From positions 2,658,501 to 2,722,500 of the forward strand of contig CM064666.1 in NCBI GenBank assembly GCA_032717465.1: a stretch of 64,000 nucleotides of DNA, given 5' to 3'. The notes under the pieces were generated by a model. The model made no database searches. It had not been told where the DNA came from and was given only the letters and a program-made list of their open reading frames with translations. The translations under genes were made by a program, and so were the position numbers. Each line of letters opens with the position of its first letter. The first letter of the stretch is position 1. Origin of the DNA: Coenobita brevimanus. Lineage: Eukaryota; Arthropoda; Malacostraca; Decapoda; Coenobitidae. This document shows, one piece after another, positions 1-10,504 of the stretch.

Positions 1-624
1 TGTATTATTACGCTATTATCTCTCATCCACATCCTCAGGACTGAACCCAGAAACAAAGGAACAGCAACTACTACGAATAAAAATTTATGCTCTTGCAGAT
101 TCGTTTACCATGGCTTCAGCAACTATGGACAGCTCAAACCTGTCCACAAAAAACTGTTCTTGATGCTAAAATCGAATGCAAGGCAAACAACAGCTAAAGG
201 AATAAAGGGATAATGATGAAATTAATTATCAAAAGTGGCACTTCACACTCATGTTATGGTTTATTAGAATGGCAACTCACTCAGGCTTGGGCAGGAGTGG
301 GTCCCACTCATTTAGTTGCCTGTTTCCCCCCACTTAGGAAACTTCCAACTACAATAACTCTGTCACTATGATGAGCTGGGAAAAATATTTCATGGGCAAG
401 TGTGTCATATCATTTCCAAGATGATGATGTACACTTGCATAGAAAAGTATTCTTGCTCAGGGGTCCGATGCATATGAAAAAGAACACTAAGAAGACTGGT
501 GTCTTGGATGGGTTGGTACTCAAGTGTGGAAGTTGAATCTGATAATAAAGCTGGTGGTTACCCTTTAATTTGACTTTCTAGGGCCTGTAGTCATGCAATA
601 ATTATTCTTCCTCCTACTCCTACT
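1..624. other. Non-coding stretch, nothing recognised
   Basis: AT-rich single-copy-looking DNA. It lies downstream (in COQ2 sense) of the last visible COQ2 exon, so it is probably intron. I looked on the minus strand for the C-terminal COQ2 exon and did not find it. Confidence 0.5.
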
Positions 625-705
625 CCTCCTCCTCATCATCATCTAATCCTGTGTTGCCCCATGAGGATAGTAGGAGCCTGGGGCTGGGGAAGTTAGTCCT
701 GACAT
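625..705 (-). repeat. Partial 3' tail of the type-III short retroposon
   Basis: Matches the tail module of the copies at 6625-7041 and 9375-9857 (shared words gttgccccatgagg, agcctgggg, cctgacattta). Only the tail-proximal ~80 bp are present. The match stops exactly at the TTAA where the piggyBac-like MITE at 710 is inserted. Confidence 0.6.
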
Positions 706-709
706 TTAA

Positions 710-1125
710 CCCGTGGACTGAAAGCCACAGCTCAGGCTGGGAAGCGTCGCATTGTGAGCCACAGCTCAGGCTGTGCTAACCTTCCAGTGGCCGTGCATCA
801 CTGCTCACTACTCCACCCCTACGCAAACTTACGCATGGCGCTACACAGAGACGGAAAGAGATTCCCCCCCCCCCCACCAAATGATGCCCTGGATGTTTAT
901 CTTCAGGTTTATAATAAACAAAAACTATTTTTTTTTAATATATTTTTTCACTACTCCACCCGTATGCAAACTTACGCATGGCGCTATGCAAGGATGGATT
1001 TTTTTTTTTTTTTATCAGATGATGCCCTGATGTTTATCCTCAAGTTTGTAAAAAAAAAAAGAAAAAAAAGAAAAAAAAGTGCACAACAGGGTGGGTTAAA
1101 AAATGGTAACTGCGCAATCCACGGG
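710..1125. mobile_element. piggyBac-type MITE with TTAA target duplication
   Basis: The termini are inverted repeats CCCGTGGACTG (left) and its near-complement at 1115-1125, each flanked outside by TTAA (706-709 and 1126-1129). TTAA duplication with CCC... ends is the hallmark of piggyBac transposition. The 416-bp interior has no transposase. It contains a direct duplication: the block starting cactactccacccct near 808 recurs near 950 with acgcaaacttacgcatgg conserved, followed by gatgatgccct. It would need a transposase in trans. Confidence 0.75.
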
Positions 1126-1129
1126 TTAA

Positions 1130-1735
1130 TACCATTTTTAAATATCTACCAGCAGCATCCTGTTCATAATTCTTTGTAATTCTTAAGGAGATACAAAACC
1201 AATTTAATCTGCATTTTACTCTATTTTTCATTGCCTTAGGTCTTTATGGAATCCTTCAAGTACTGTATTCTCCAATTGCATTTTCAAGTTTCATTTTTTT
1301 TTTTAAGTGGTAAAAAGTGCTTTAAAAAGCAGTGTTTGCTCATAGACGGGCACTATCATATGGTGCACCAAGACAGATGGATGCCACCTTAGAATGGCAT
1401 TTATAAACAACATTACCTTTGTCAGTACCTACTTACCCAAACATAACCCAAATTTTATAACAACCCAACCTTTTTTATCTTACCCTACCTAACATATTTT
1501 AGGCTAATCTAACCAAATTCACCCTACCCTAGCCTATCCCTTACATAATCATTTTCCTAGTTTGTTGGTGGATCCCCTTCATACTCAAAAACACTTCTGT
1601 ATACCATTATTAAGTCACTAAATCAGTTCAAAGGTAGGTAGTTTTTTGTTACGAGGCAGTCCTGCATCTCCAGTTTACCAATCAGGAGATGTACCATATT
1701 TACATCATAAGAATTGACTGAAAAGTTTCTTACTG
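1130..1735. other. Non-coding; degenerate TAACC/CCTAA-rich tract at ~1427-1545
   Basis: No gene is seen. The part at 1427-1545 is a loose run of aaccc, cctaac and taacc words, resembling the C-strand of the arthropod telomere repeat TTAGG in heavily mutated form. The tracts near 28.2 and 28.9 kb are the G-strand equivalents. Confidence 0.45.
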
Positions 1736-1739
1736 TTAA

Positions 1740-2595
1740 CCCTTTAACCGCGGGTGTCATCCCAGAATGACACTGCAAACACTGGACCAAACCGCGGGTG
1801 TCATTCTCAAATGTTTGTGAATATTTTAAATACCCCGCGTTTTTTCCGTGCGCCAATTGTTTCAAGGGAGAGTAGCTATTAAGTTCTTTCACTCCAGCTG
1901 ACCCCTACCTCCCTCCTCCCCCCCCATGGGGCCCCACCTCCCACCCCCTGGGCCCCCCACTCCACCCCTGACCAAACACGCATCAGTATCTGTCCAGCTG
2001 GGTGAGTGACAACACCGCTGATGTGGCAGTGAAGTGCGGGCAATTACAGTGCCTTTTACCTGCCTCAGTGAACACAGGGTGGGTGTTTATCGTATGTGCA
2101 GTGTTCATATATGTTTATAGTATTATTATCAGAATGAGGTTGGCATTCGGTAATGGTGTGTGAGCGAAAAATAGTGATTACAACACCGCTGATGTGGCAG
2201 TGAAGTGCGGGTAATTACAGTGCCTTTTACCTGCCTCAGTGAACACAGAGTGGGTGTTTATCGTATGTGCAGTGTTCATATATGTTTATAGTATTATTAT
2301 CAGAATGAGGATAGCATTTGGTAATGGTGTATGAGCGAAGGTAATGGTGTGTGAGCGAAAAATAGTGATTTTAGATCGCTCACTTCTAATGGCACTGCCC
2401 ATCCAGTGATAGTCAACGAAATCATGAAACCTACGTCATTGCAAAGCCGAAGGTTAGTACTTTCTAATGGAACCTTATTTTTCGCTCTAGATTTATTCTG
2501 TGCAGAGTTATAAAGGTTTAAAGTTTGTTTACATTTTGGTCGAAACCCCTGCGGGAGAAGCCAGTCGGGGCAAAACAATGCCAGCGGTTAAAGGG
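1740..2595. mobile_element. piggyBac-type MITE, 856 bp, with internal tandem duplication
   Basis: The ends read CCCTTTAACCGC on the left and its exact complement GCGGTTAAAGGG on the right (2584-2595). They are flanked by perfect TTAA at 1736-1739 and 2596-2599. There is no transposase ORF, so the element is non-autonomous. Inside, a ~171-bp unit beginning acaacaccgctgatgtgg is tandemly repeated (2009 and 2180), and part of its end (ggtaatggtgtgtgagcg) is repeated once more near 2340. The minus-strand reading frames here are chance. Confidence 0.85.
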
Positions 2596-2634
2596 TTAAA
2601 GTACATAAAGTATACATACAAACATGTGATAATG

Positions 2635-3090
2635 CAGTAATCCCTCATTTATCCGGATATAATAGAGCCAAAGGCATGTCCAGGTAGCGACAACATCCAG
2701 ATATGAACACAATTCCCCTACCATACCCAGGCCCTACCTATACCCAACCCCCAAAGCTATTAAACTATTTGTACAGTATCTATGCTTAATATGGCAGTAT
2801 TTTCTGGTCACTCTGGCATATTTAGACATCAAAACACACAAAGGAATATCCAAAGTAATGCTAAACACCAAGAAAACCATGCAGAAAAAACACTGAAAAC
2901 CAAAAAACACCTGACCTATGCACTACTGAATGTACAGTACCCATCCTAATTTTGGCACTGTTTTCTGGTCATTCTGTCATACTGAAATATCAAAACACAC
3001 GTGGGATTATCCACATTAATGCTAAACATCAAGAAAGCAATGCATAACCAAAAAAAATCCACAAAAAAAATGAAGACGGTTTGAAAATCA
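2635..3090. repeat. Pogo/Tigger-like terminal sequence followed by a ~176-bp tandem duplication
   Basis: It begins CAGTAATCCCTCATTTATCC, directly after other repeats, and continues aatagagccaaaggcatgtcc. The same words occur at 27143 and, inverted, at 23920-23970. This is the usual look of pogo/Tigger inverted-repeat ends. The following DNA contains two imperfect copies of a unit with ttttctggtca, atcaaaacacac and aatgctaaaca, starting near 2795 and 2960. No right end was located. Confidence 0.5.
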
Positions 3091-3344
3091 GTTACCTGTG
3101 ATGAGTCATTGCTCCAGGGACTCAAAAAAAAATTCCACAGCCAAATATGCCACAGGAAATTGGTTATATTGGTATAAATGGTATACCATCATCTTCAATG
3201 GTGTTTATACCCAACCATTTTTCCCCCCCTCATCTACAGATGGGAGAGTTAGGGTTCTGAACGCAGAGCTGAAGAACACAGAGAAGAATCAAACATGAAA
3301 AAAGGTAAACTTACTCATCAAGACATTAGTGTAGCCGAACATAC

Positions 3345-3533
3345 CTGCCGAGAAATATGGGTTGAGATGGCAACCAAAGCCACATAGTACGGCCAAGCCA
3401 GGTCGGTATATGCTCCCACAGCCAGAAGGGACGAGACCATACCAGCTCCTATAACTCCAAGAATCGGTTGAGTTCTACTACCAAACTTCAGTGCTGTTGA
3501 TTTGATGCCAAGCTGGGCATCATCATCCTTGTC
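3345..3533 (-). CDS. COQ2: COQ2 exon (C-terminal part, last one visible)
   Basis: This 189-bp minus-strand exon has 63 codons in phase 0, an acceptor (TTTCATAG before 3533) and a donor (GTATGT after 3345). It starts DKDDDAQLGIKSTALKFG, which completes the second Asp-rich Mg-diphosphate motif [13 protein letters not shown] of the UbiA/COQ2 prenyltransferases when joined to the preceding exon. Hydrophobic helices follow (IGAGMVSSLLAV; YYVALVAIST). The family continues after ...HxxHQ/SRQ with a short terminal exon (a DxxxPxDCWxxF region in animals) that I cannot find in the window, so the gene runs off the left edge. Confidence 0.9.
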
Positions 3534-3859
3534 CTATGAAATAAAAATGGAAATTACTGAAAGTCTCCATTATAAGCTACATTTATAACATTCTTTTTTG
3601 TAATTAAAGCCAATGTAAGCTAAAAACTCCCTCATAAACATCTATTGTTACCTATAGTAAAATGCCGATTTGCCAGTTTTTCCAATGTACAATCTAGTAT
3701 TAATGAAAAGGAACACATTTAGAACAAATCACTAGCTAAAAATGAGAACTTACTGCAAAAATAGTATAGGCTAAAATCAAGTCCTGGTATGCATTGGGGT
3801 TAAGTCAGGTAAAAATGGATCACATGCTGAGAAAACACATACTGTACTGAAGCTGATTT
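3534..3859. other. Intron sequence, nothing recognised
   Basis: AT-rich DNA upstream (in COQ2 sense) of the last visible exon, with no element or ORF I can name. Confidence 0.5.
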
Positions 3860-4090
3860 AACATGGGTTCAATGGGTAGTGAGGGCTATGGACGATATAA
3901 CCTAGGATGCCAGAAAACAATTCTGCCACCCACCTGAAGTATGTTCTAGGCTGGTCTGAGTTGACATAAGGGTCACTCCCTAGGCTGGGAAGACAGCTGG
4001 AGGGCTTGGAAAATCAATGGAGGTCCTAAGAAGGAGGTGAGGAACAATGGGGAGAGTGAAGGGGTGAGGCTGAAGGAGAGGCTACACTTA
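3860..4090 (+). repeat. Dispersed repeat, inverted relative to 7860-8160
   Basis: It shares ttaacatgggttca, ctgccacccacctgaagtatg and aggctgggaa with the complement of 7860-8160. The decayed reading in that frame is acidic in the second half, but I do not recognise a protein family. It may be a relic of one DNA transposon family. Confidence 0.5.
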
Positions 4091-4219
4091 CCCTTTTAGA
4101 CTTGCCCTTGGTGCCCTCAGTAGCACCATGCTTTCCACAAGGGCTAGCATACTTGCCAAACATGACTTCCATGTCACAAATTTCAGCATTTCACACACAA
4201 AATTTATCACCTCACTTAA

Positions 4220-4888
4220 CTCTTATGTTACCATTCGATGCAGGATGCATCCTACCGTGAGCGAGTACTGAAGAGGCAGGCCTCGGCACCCAAGGCCACA
4301 CACTGAGAGACCCTCCCTGTCACCGTGCTAATCCCGTACACTCGATAGTTCATAAACAATTATCTTTACGAGTACACCCTTATTTATGCTTCAATAATCA
4401 TAATTTTTTTTCACCGTAATCCTGAATTACTGTACAGTACTTGCTTATTGTGTTGTAAAAAGGATCAGCTGATTGTAAATTGTGCCTTAATTTTTTTTTT
4501 TACTTCAGTTTTTTCTCTTAGAAATATAGTTTTTATGTAAATGTTACTGAGAAAAAGTTATAGGGAATTTATCTGGGTACATTCTGTAGTATAAAGAATT
4601 ACTGTTGGTCAATTAGAGCAGATTTTACGGAAAGTGAATGGAAATTATCCAACAACCAAGCAAGACTTGTGACACACTGACTGGGGCGACGCTGGGTGAG
4701 GAGCGGGTTGAGCGTGACGGAGGGATACACAGGGATGCAAGTGGTACTTTGTTCTTGGCCAGAAATGGTCGAAAAATCATTCCATAACCAAAAAAACAGG
4801 GGCCATTTCATTCGATGCAATCGGCATCGAATGGTAACGAGTGGTTGAAATGTGGGCTGACGCAGCCTGCATCAAATGGTAATGAGAG
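4220..4888. mobile_element. MITE of unknown superfamily with ~27-bp terminal inverted repeats
   Basis: The left end (4220, CTCTTATGTTACCATTCGAT then gcaggatgc) is inverted at the right end (about 4862-4888: gcctgcatcaaatggtaatgagag). A further inward copy of the motif lies at ~4815-4840 (gcatcgaatggtaacgag). The interior is non-coding. A target duplication is not clear. Immediately to the right, aaagggttaa at ~4920 is another single TTAA/CCCTTT-type end. Confidence 0.6.
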
Positions 4889-5039
4889 CATGAAATTTGC
4901 ACTGCACCCATCAACACCAAAGGGTTAACATACACTGCACTACTCACTGCACACTTGCACTAGTATCTGGCAATAGTGACAGTGTGTCGATGGCCTAGCA
5001 TGTGCTAGCCAGTTTTCCTGTTGCTGTTATTACTCAACC

Positions 5040-7520
5040 CCAGTCCATCCAATCAAGCACACCCGTTGAGTGCAGGTAAGCAACTGCCCCTATGGGGTTG
5101 TCCCCTAGGTTCCATACATCGTTGATTATGTAGTGCACCTTTGTGTGGCATGTGCTGTGCAGTGCTCCATTATGTGTGTTATATTGTGTGGGTCTAATCT
5201 ACATGCTGGGCATATGTCATCTCTGATGCCACCCAACACAAATCTAAGCAGGCAGCTCAGGAGGGATGGGCGATGTCCTGCTCTAAGTCTAGCACTGCGA
5301 ATTTGATCATCTCAATTTGAGGTCACCTCCAATGTGTGGATGTCAGGAGGGAAGGTTTGTTGTATGGTGTTGTGACTGAGGTGCTGTACTGCCCTGCACA
5401 TGAAGTATTTAGGTGTATTTCACTGTTAGTGTTGGAATATCTGGAGGTGGGATACTGTTGTAGAGGGTTTCATAATACTGTACTGTACTTGTGTGGTGAT
5501 TGTTTTATGTGCCTAGATGTACTGTGTGTCTTGATCATGTGGTGACAGGTGCTGTGTATTGGCACATACTGCTGCACAGAACTGCATGCCCCTCATATCA
5601 AGGTAGTCTGACAGAGACGACTTTAGTTTCAAACTGCAGGTGAGCTGTGGGAAAACTTTTGGTGCAGCAAGTGGTGATGTGTGGGACATTGTTCTGTATG
5701 ATTTGCAAGGTGCTGTAGTGGATATTATAAAGGACAGGAGCCCATGCTGGCGAGGCACAGGACATCACTGATCTAATGTATTATTTGTAGGTTAAGGAGA
5801 CTGCTTCGATTTGTTGACCAAAGTCTGGCATTGAGTTTGAGGGTGCACTGCCTCTGGATGTCTTGTATATGATCCATGATGGTGAGTCTGGTGTAGTTTG
5901 GCACTCCAAGCACCTAAGTGGAAGGTGTGTGGCATACATGCATTGTTATGCATGATGTTGGGAGAGTACCTGTGTTCAGATTTACTGCTGGTGATGAGTG
6001 TGGTGGTGAATTTGGCTGAGGCAATATTCAACCTGTTGTCCTCAGCCAAAGTCTGCAATGTCTTGAGGTAGTACTATTGCAGTATGCAGGCTGTGCCTGC
6101 AGTGTGGTGCGTGGTTGTTATGATGATGTCATCTGCACATGAGGCAATGTTTGTGGGTGGCTGGGGTATATATGAAGAGCATGGGTGAGAGAACAGGAGT
6201 CCTGTGGAACTCTGGCAGGGAAATTTTGTGCTCTTGATGACCTGCCCAGGAATGTAACATGTGCTTGTCTACCAGATAAATAGCTGACAATCCAACACTT
6301 GGTGTTGACCTCCATATTTGTGTTGTATATCTTGCTGATTAGTTTGCATTAAGGGATGTAAACAAAGGCTTTGCTAATATCTACTGCTGTAAGAAGTGTG
6401 GAGCTTAGGCTGTTCAATCCTCGCTGTGTGAGATTAGTCAAAAGGTGCCTGTACAGTGCAGTACTCTGAATCCATGTTGTGAAGAAGCAAGGGGGACATG
6501 GGGAGTGACTGTTGAGAATAAGGCATTCAGTTATTTTCGATGGTGTGCTAAGTAGTATTATGGGCCTCTACAATGAAGGGAGTGTTGGGTCTCTGTTTAG
6601 GTTAAGTATACTAATGATTGTTCCATCCATCCATCCATCATCCAATGCTATGTTGCCCCATGAGGAACATAGGAGCCTGGGGCTAGGCAAGTTGGTCCTG
6701 ACATTTAAGATGAGACTGACCAGCCTCACTTATCCCTGTGTGGCATAGCCTGAGTAATAAACCCCAACCACCCCTTGGATATAAACCTTCACCGGCTCAA
6801 TCCGACTAGAGCACTATAATTACAAACTAAACCACCAGGCACCATTATTTGGTTATATGGTTACCACCCAGCACAGTTAATGGTTTCCTGATGTTCAGGA
6901 AACCATTTGGCTTGTCACTCAGTGTAGTCACCCACGGGCAGAAAGAAGAGGAAAGAATGAAGGAATGAAAGACAGAAGAGGATGGACGGAAAGAAGGATG
7001 GAGGATAGGAATGGGCAGACACCCAAGAGCAGCACTACATCATGATTGTTCCGTGTTTCCAAATACTGGAATTGCAACAGTGTGTATGAGTAGCTGCTGA
7101 TCTCTGTGAGGGCCTGGATGCCTTGTGGTCCTACATGTTTCAGGTGTAAGTTGTCGATGCCACCTTGTGCTTGCAGAGCTGTTTGTTTTCTTGATAATGT
7201 TAAGTGTCTGTTAAGGACTGAAAGGGGTTGCATTATGATTCAGTGGAAAGGCCGATACTGAGAGGGTTTCTTTTCAGATTCAGTGCAAGTTGGTGTTGAC
7301 GTAACTAACGTTTGTGTAGTGGTTTATGAGTATGTTAGCCTGTTTTCTGCATGATGGAATGTGTCAGCAAGTTTGGGTTCTGTTCATCCGGCGGTGTATA
7401 GCACAAGTGTTGGCAAAAAGATTGTGATTTTTGAGGAAGGGGAGGGGGGGGGGACATTTGTCTTGTGTGGGATGAGAATGTTTGGTGAGGAGTCTTTGAA
7501 AAAGTACTAACGTTCACAAA
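5040..7520 (-). pseudogene. Degenerate LINE reverse transcriptase (jockey superfamily), interrupted by a short retroposon
   Basis: Reading the minus strand from ~7.5 kb down, with frameshifts and stops, the order is that of a non-LTR reverse transcriptase. A linker and GGIDNLHLKHVGPQGIQALTE (~7.1-7.2 kb) come first, then IWKHGTIISILN, broken by the insertion at 6625-7041. QHGFR (~6.47 kb) and TAVDISKAF (~6.38 kb) follow, then YLSGRQAHVTFLG and VPQDS (6.1-6.3 kb), then CADDIIITTTHH (~6.13 kb, the xADD catalytic box). Next is a thumb/C-terminal region ending DMRGxQF (~5.6 kb) and a CPAC...H...H-type cysteine motif (~5.2 kb). No intact frame longer than ~90 residues remains. The 3' end near 5.04-5.11 kb resembles the tail modules at 51.07 and 57.08 kb. 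Confidence 0.8.
6625..7041 (-). mobile_element. Short retroposon, type-III tail, perfect 11-bp target duplication
   Basis: ATGATTGTTCC occurs at 6614-6624 and again at 7042-7052, flanking a 417-bp insert that splits the LINE frame; removing it restores the LINE order IWKHGTII-SILN. In the minus sense the element reads GATGTAGTGCTGC... head, then the core with the palindrome AATGGTTTCCTG...CAGGAAACCATT (near 6883-6910), then a tail ending in (GGAT)n at 6625-6640. There is no ORF. It was moved by target-primed reverse transcription, with a LINE supplying the enzyme. Confidence 0.85.
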
Positions 7521-7859
7521 ACGTGACAGCGTTCAGATTGACTCTATCAGATACATTTATGTGAAGCTAAAGAATGTGGCGAAAGTTTTTGGCATATCAG
7601 ATAGAGCCAGGATTCCATGGGCTTGAATGATGAATGAATGGAAGCGTGAGCCACTGGACTGGGCAAACTTGGGCTGTCAATTATCATAAATGTGAATTTC
7701 ACAACTGTTAACCTGAAAATGGGGTAACTTGTACTTATCTTTCTATCAATTAACTGCATGCCAAACTAATGAATACCAAGGCCTGACTATATTAAGTGGA
7801 GAGAGAAATATTTTTTGTGTAAAATACTGAAACTTGTGACTTGGAAATCACTACATCAT
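7521..7859. other. Non-coding, nothing firm
   Basis: This may include the linker or endonuclease part of the degenerate LINE to its left, but I could not align it. No other feature is seen. Confidence 0.35.
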
Positions 7860-8160
7860 TCTACCACCACCTCACCACATTGCTCTTCTGTCACCACATC
7901 AAACTGCTCCCCACCTGTCACACCATTACACTCTCCCTCAACCTCATAGCTTTGTTCTCCTCATTGCTTATCACCTCCTCATGGTGACCTGGAGTGATCG
8001 TCCAGATCTTCCATCTGTTCCCCAGCCTCTGGAGGGATCCTTGGTGATGACTTGGACAGGCCTATGACATACTTCAGGTGGGTGGCAGAAATGTTTAGGT
8101 TACATGGCCCTTGACCTCCAACGTATCCCCACTGAACCCATGTTAAACCGACATCAATTT
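7860..8160 (-). repeat. Dispersed repeat, inverted partner of 3860-4090
   Basis: Its complement carries the shared words ttaacatgggttca and ctgccacccacctgaagtatg. Both copies lie in the same COQ2 intron region, in opposite orientation. Confidence 0.5.
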
Positions 8161-9370
8161 ATAATTTATCAGCGAGCGAGCAGTTCTAACTTGATGTAAC
8201 CCAATTGTAAACTGGGTCACGACCATAATGTACAGTTCGAACATAGAAAGAACAACCCTAAATAGAGCTTTACAGATAAAAAGTCACAGTACAGTATACA
8301 ACAGCACCTCAACACGGAATCAACATCCATGAGTTCACCTATCAGTGTGGCAGCCTCAGATGTCTAAATATATTTACCAGTTTTTACTTTTATTTATTCA
8401 TTTATTTTTTTAAGTGTGCCAAGTGATGATATTGCCTCCATCATGATACAAACATTACCTATACCAAAGTAGCAAGCATTTTCTAGTCTTAACCTGGAAT
8501 CTTGTAAAGATTTGCAGAGAATGTGCATATACTGCATAGGTAAGGCGTCTGGCAATAGCATGCACATTTTACCCAGTAATGCAAAGGTATGTAGATGTGT
8601 GGTCACTGGTGCTGCAGTGGATGTGACAGTGAAATTCTGTCAGGGGGATGAGTCGCATTGAGGATATCCATATGTGCATATTCTCCACACAGTAATGCGA
8701 CAGTGTGCCTATATGTGGTTGTCGGTTGTAGTCACTGCTGCTGTAGTCTGCGTATTAGTCAGTGGAAATGTATCAGGTGAATGAGTGAGGGTGCCATTCC
8801 AGCATCACTGTGCCACCAAACATGTACATAATACTTACACACATCCTTAAATTAACATATTTCACTAAAGTCCAGATATAAAAGATGATGTTGCATAGAT
8901 ATATGTTTAGCAATCAGTGGGGCAGCGTATCTGGTGGCTGTGTGCATGACTGAGCGAAAGTGGCAGCCTGGGACACTTGTTTACAGGTAAGAGCAAAAGT
9001 TAACCACCAATTTTCCCCCAACAGTAAGCACTGTCTTCCATATTTCATATTCCTCCCTAAACAACAGAATACTCTGTATTCTCACACTGTCACACTATTA
9101 TTGTGTAATTCATACTACAATGAGGAAAAATAATTTATGTACCACCGGCCATAGACCCTGCTGCTTCTGGAATCACAGTTTTGCTCATGGCTGTACATAC
9201 TTCTGGAATTACAATTTTGCTCATGGCTGTACATACTTCTCAGGTCAGGCAGCATTCACCTGAGTAAATATTGCCATACATGGATGCTATTCCAGTAACA
9301 AAACTTACATGCTTTTCCCAAGATCATGTAAACACTCCATCACTACTTTGGTGACGGTGCAGTACAATAC
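8161..9370. repeat. Non-coding with an imperfect ~150-bp tandem duplication (8521-8790)
   Basis: The words atgtgcatat, cagtaatgc, gtggt(t/c)...gtcactg and agtgaaat...tcag(g)gg.gatgag recur from ~8523 and from ~8674. At ~9168-9240 the 43-bp block ttctggaat(c/t)aca...gctcatggctgtacatac is also duplicated in tandem. No gene is seen. Confidence 0.5.
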
Positions 9371-9374
9371 AGAA

Positions 9375-9857
9375 TCCATCCATCCATCATCCAATCCTAC
9401 GTTGCCCCATGAGAGTGTGAAAGCCTGGGGCTAGGCAAGTTGGTCCTGACATTTAAGATGAGAGTGACCAGCCTCACTCATCCCTGACTGGCATTACATG
9501 AGCAATAACCCCCAACCATCCCTTAGATGTAAACCTGCACAGGCTCAATCCGACTGGATTGCGTTAATTACACACTAAACCACCAGGTGACATAATCTGG
9601 TTATATGGTTACCACCCAGCATAGTAAATGGTTTCCCAGTGTACAGGAAACCATTCAGCTTGTCACTCTGTGTAGAGTCACCCATAGGCAGAAAGAACAG
9701 GAGAGAAAGACAAAAGAGAGTGTAAAATCACCCATAGGCAGAAGGACAAGGAAAGAATGAAGTAAAGAAAGAGTGAAGAGGAAGGAAAGGAGGAAGGACA
9801 GGAAGGGGCAGACACCTAAGAGCAGCATTACATCGAGTGAGTGGGTGGTGAGCGCCC
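9375..9857 (-). mobile_element. Short retroposon, type-III tail, longer copy
   Basis: The same module order as 6625-7041. The (ATCC)n end at 9375 is followed by the gttgccccatgag...cctgacatttaagatgag tail module, the core palindrome around 9630-9655, a purine-rich stretch (with a local duplication of cacccataggcagaa), and a head ending gtgagtgggtggtgagcgccc. This copy retains the head sequence missing from the 6625 copy. No convincing target duplication was seen. Confidence 0.75.
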
Positions 9858-10060
9858 ATTCTCAATTATCCATTGTAATTCAGCTAAGCCCTATACCTAA
9901 TAACGTGAAATGCTGGATATTGAATAGTACCCCACCCCATCATCTCAACATTCGGTGTTGAGCCGGATATTGTGTTACTATACACCTTGACCCTCTACCA
10001 TAAAAACTTTCCCATGAGTAAAAGATGAAAACCAAGCATAAAATACGATAAAATAATGAT
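9858..10060. repeat. Tigger/pogo-like remnant shared with 26838-27030
   Basis: Both segments share ctcaattatcca...taattcagc, gctggatattg, gaccctcta and cccatgagtaaaagat in the same order and orientation. No transposase is seen. Confidence 0.5.
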
Positions 10061-10504
10061 ACGGTACAGAAATACAGTAATACAGTGCCAGTTGGCTACC
10101 GATTATGAGCTGGTTGATACACCTCAACACCAGATATTACATAGAACCACCGGTTATGTCCCATTTCAGCATTGGATATTGTACAATTTTGCCAGACACT
10201 GCTTTAACAAAGCCGAGACAGCAGCGCCGAATACTGCGTTGGACTGGATACTCTGGCAGTGGATAAATGAGAATTTTCTGTATGGTATATGGAAATCCAT
10301 TCGTTAAGTAGAGAACAAATACTGGATTAAAAAAGTAAGCTTATGAATCTGTTAGTTCTGTCACAATATTAAACTTCATTACAAAGGTGAATTTAAGAGA
10401 AACATACTGTTTGGTTTACTTTTCAAATTGGAGAGTTAAATGGATCCTCTTTTAGTTCTCCCTTTGTACGAACTTGGATTCTTTCAGATGTGAAGAGTGC
10501 AGTA
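10061..10504. other. Non-coding, nothing recognised
   Basis: Intron of COQ2. A short open frame at 10056-10307 has no recognisable motif and ordinary intron composition. Confidence 0.4.

Noticed and set aside
1623..1892. 89-codon minus-strand ORF spanning the piggyBac MITE border
   Set aside because: It crosses the TTAA/TIR boundary and has no domain; chance frame.
10056..10307. 83-codon plus-strand ORF
   Set aside because: Lies in intron sequence with no motif; length is within chance expectation.
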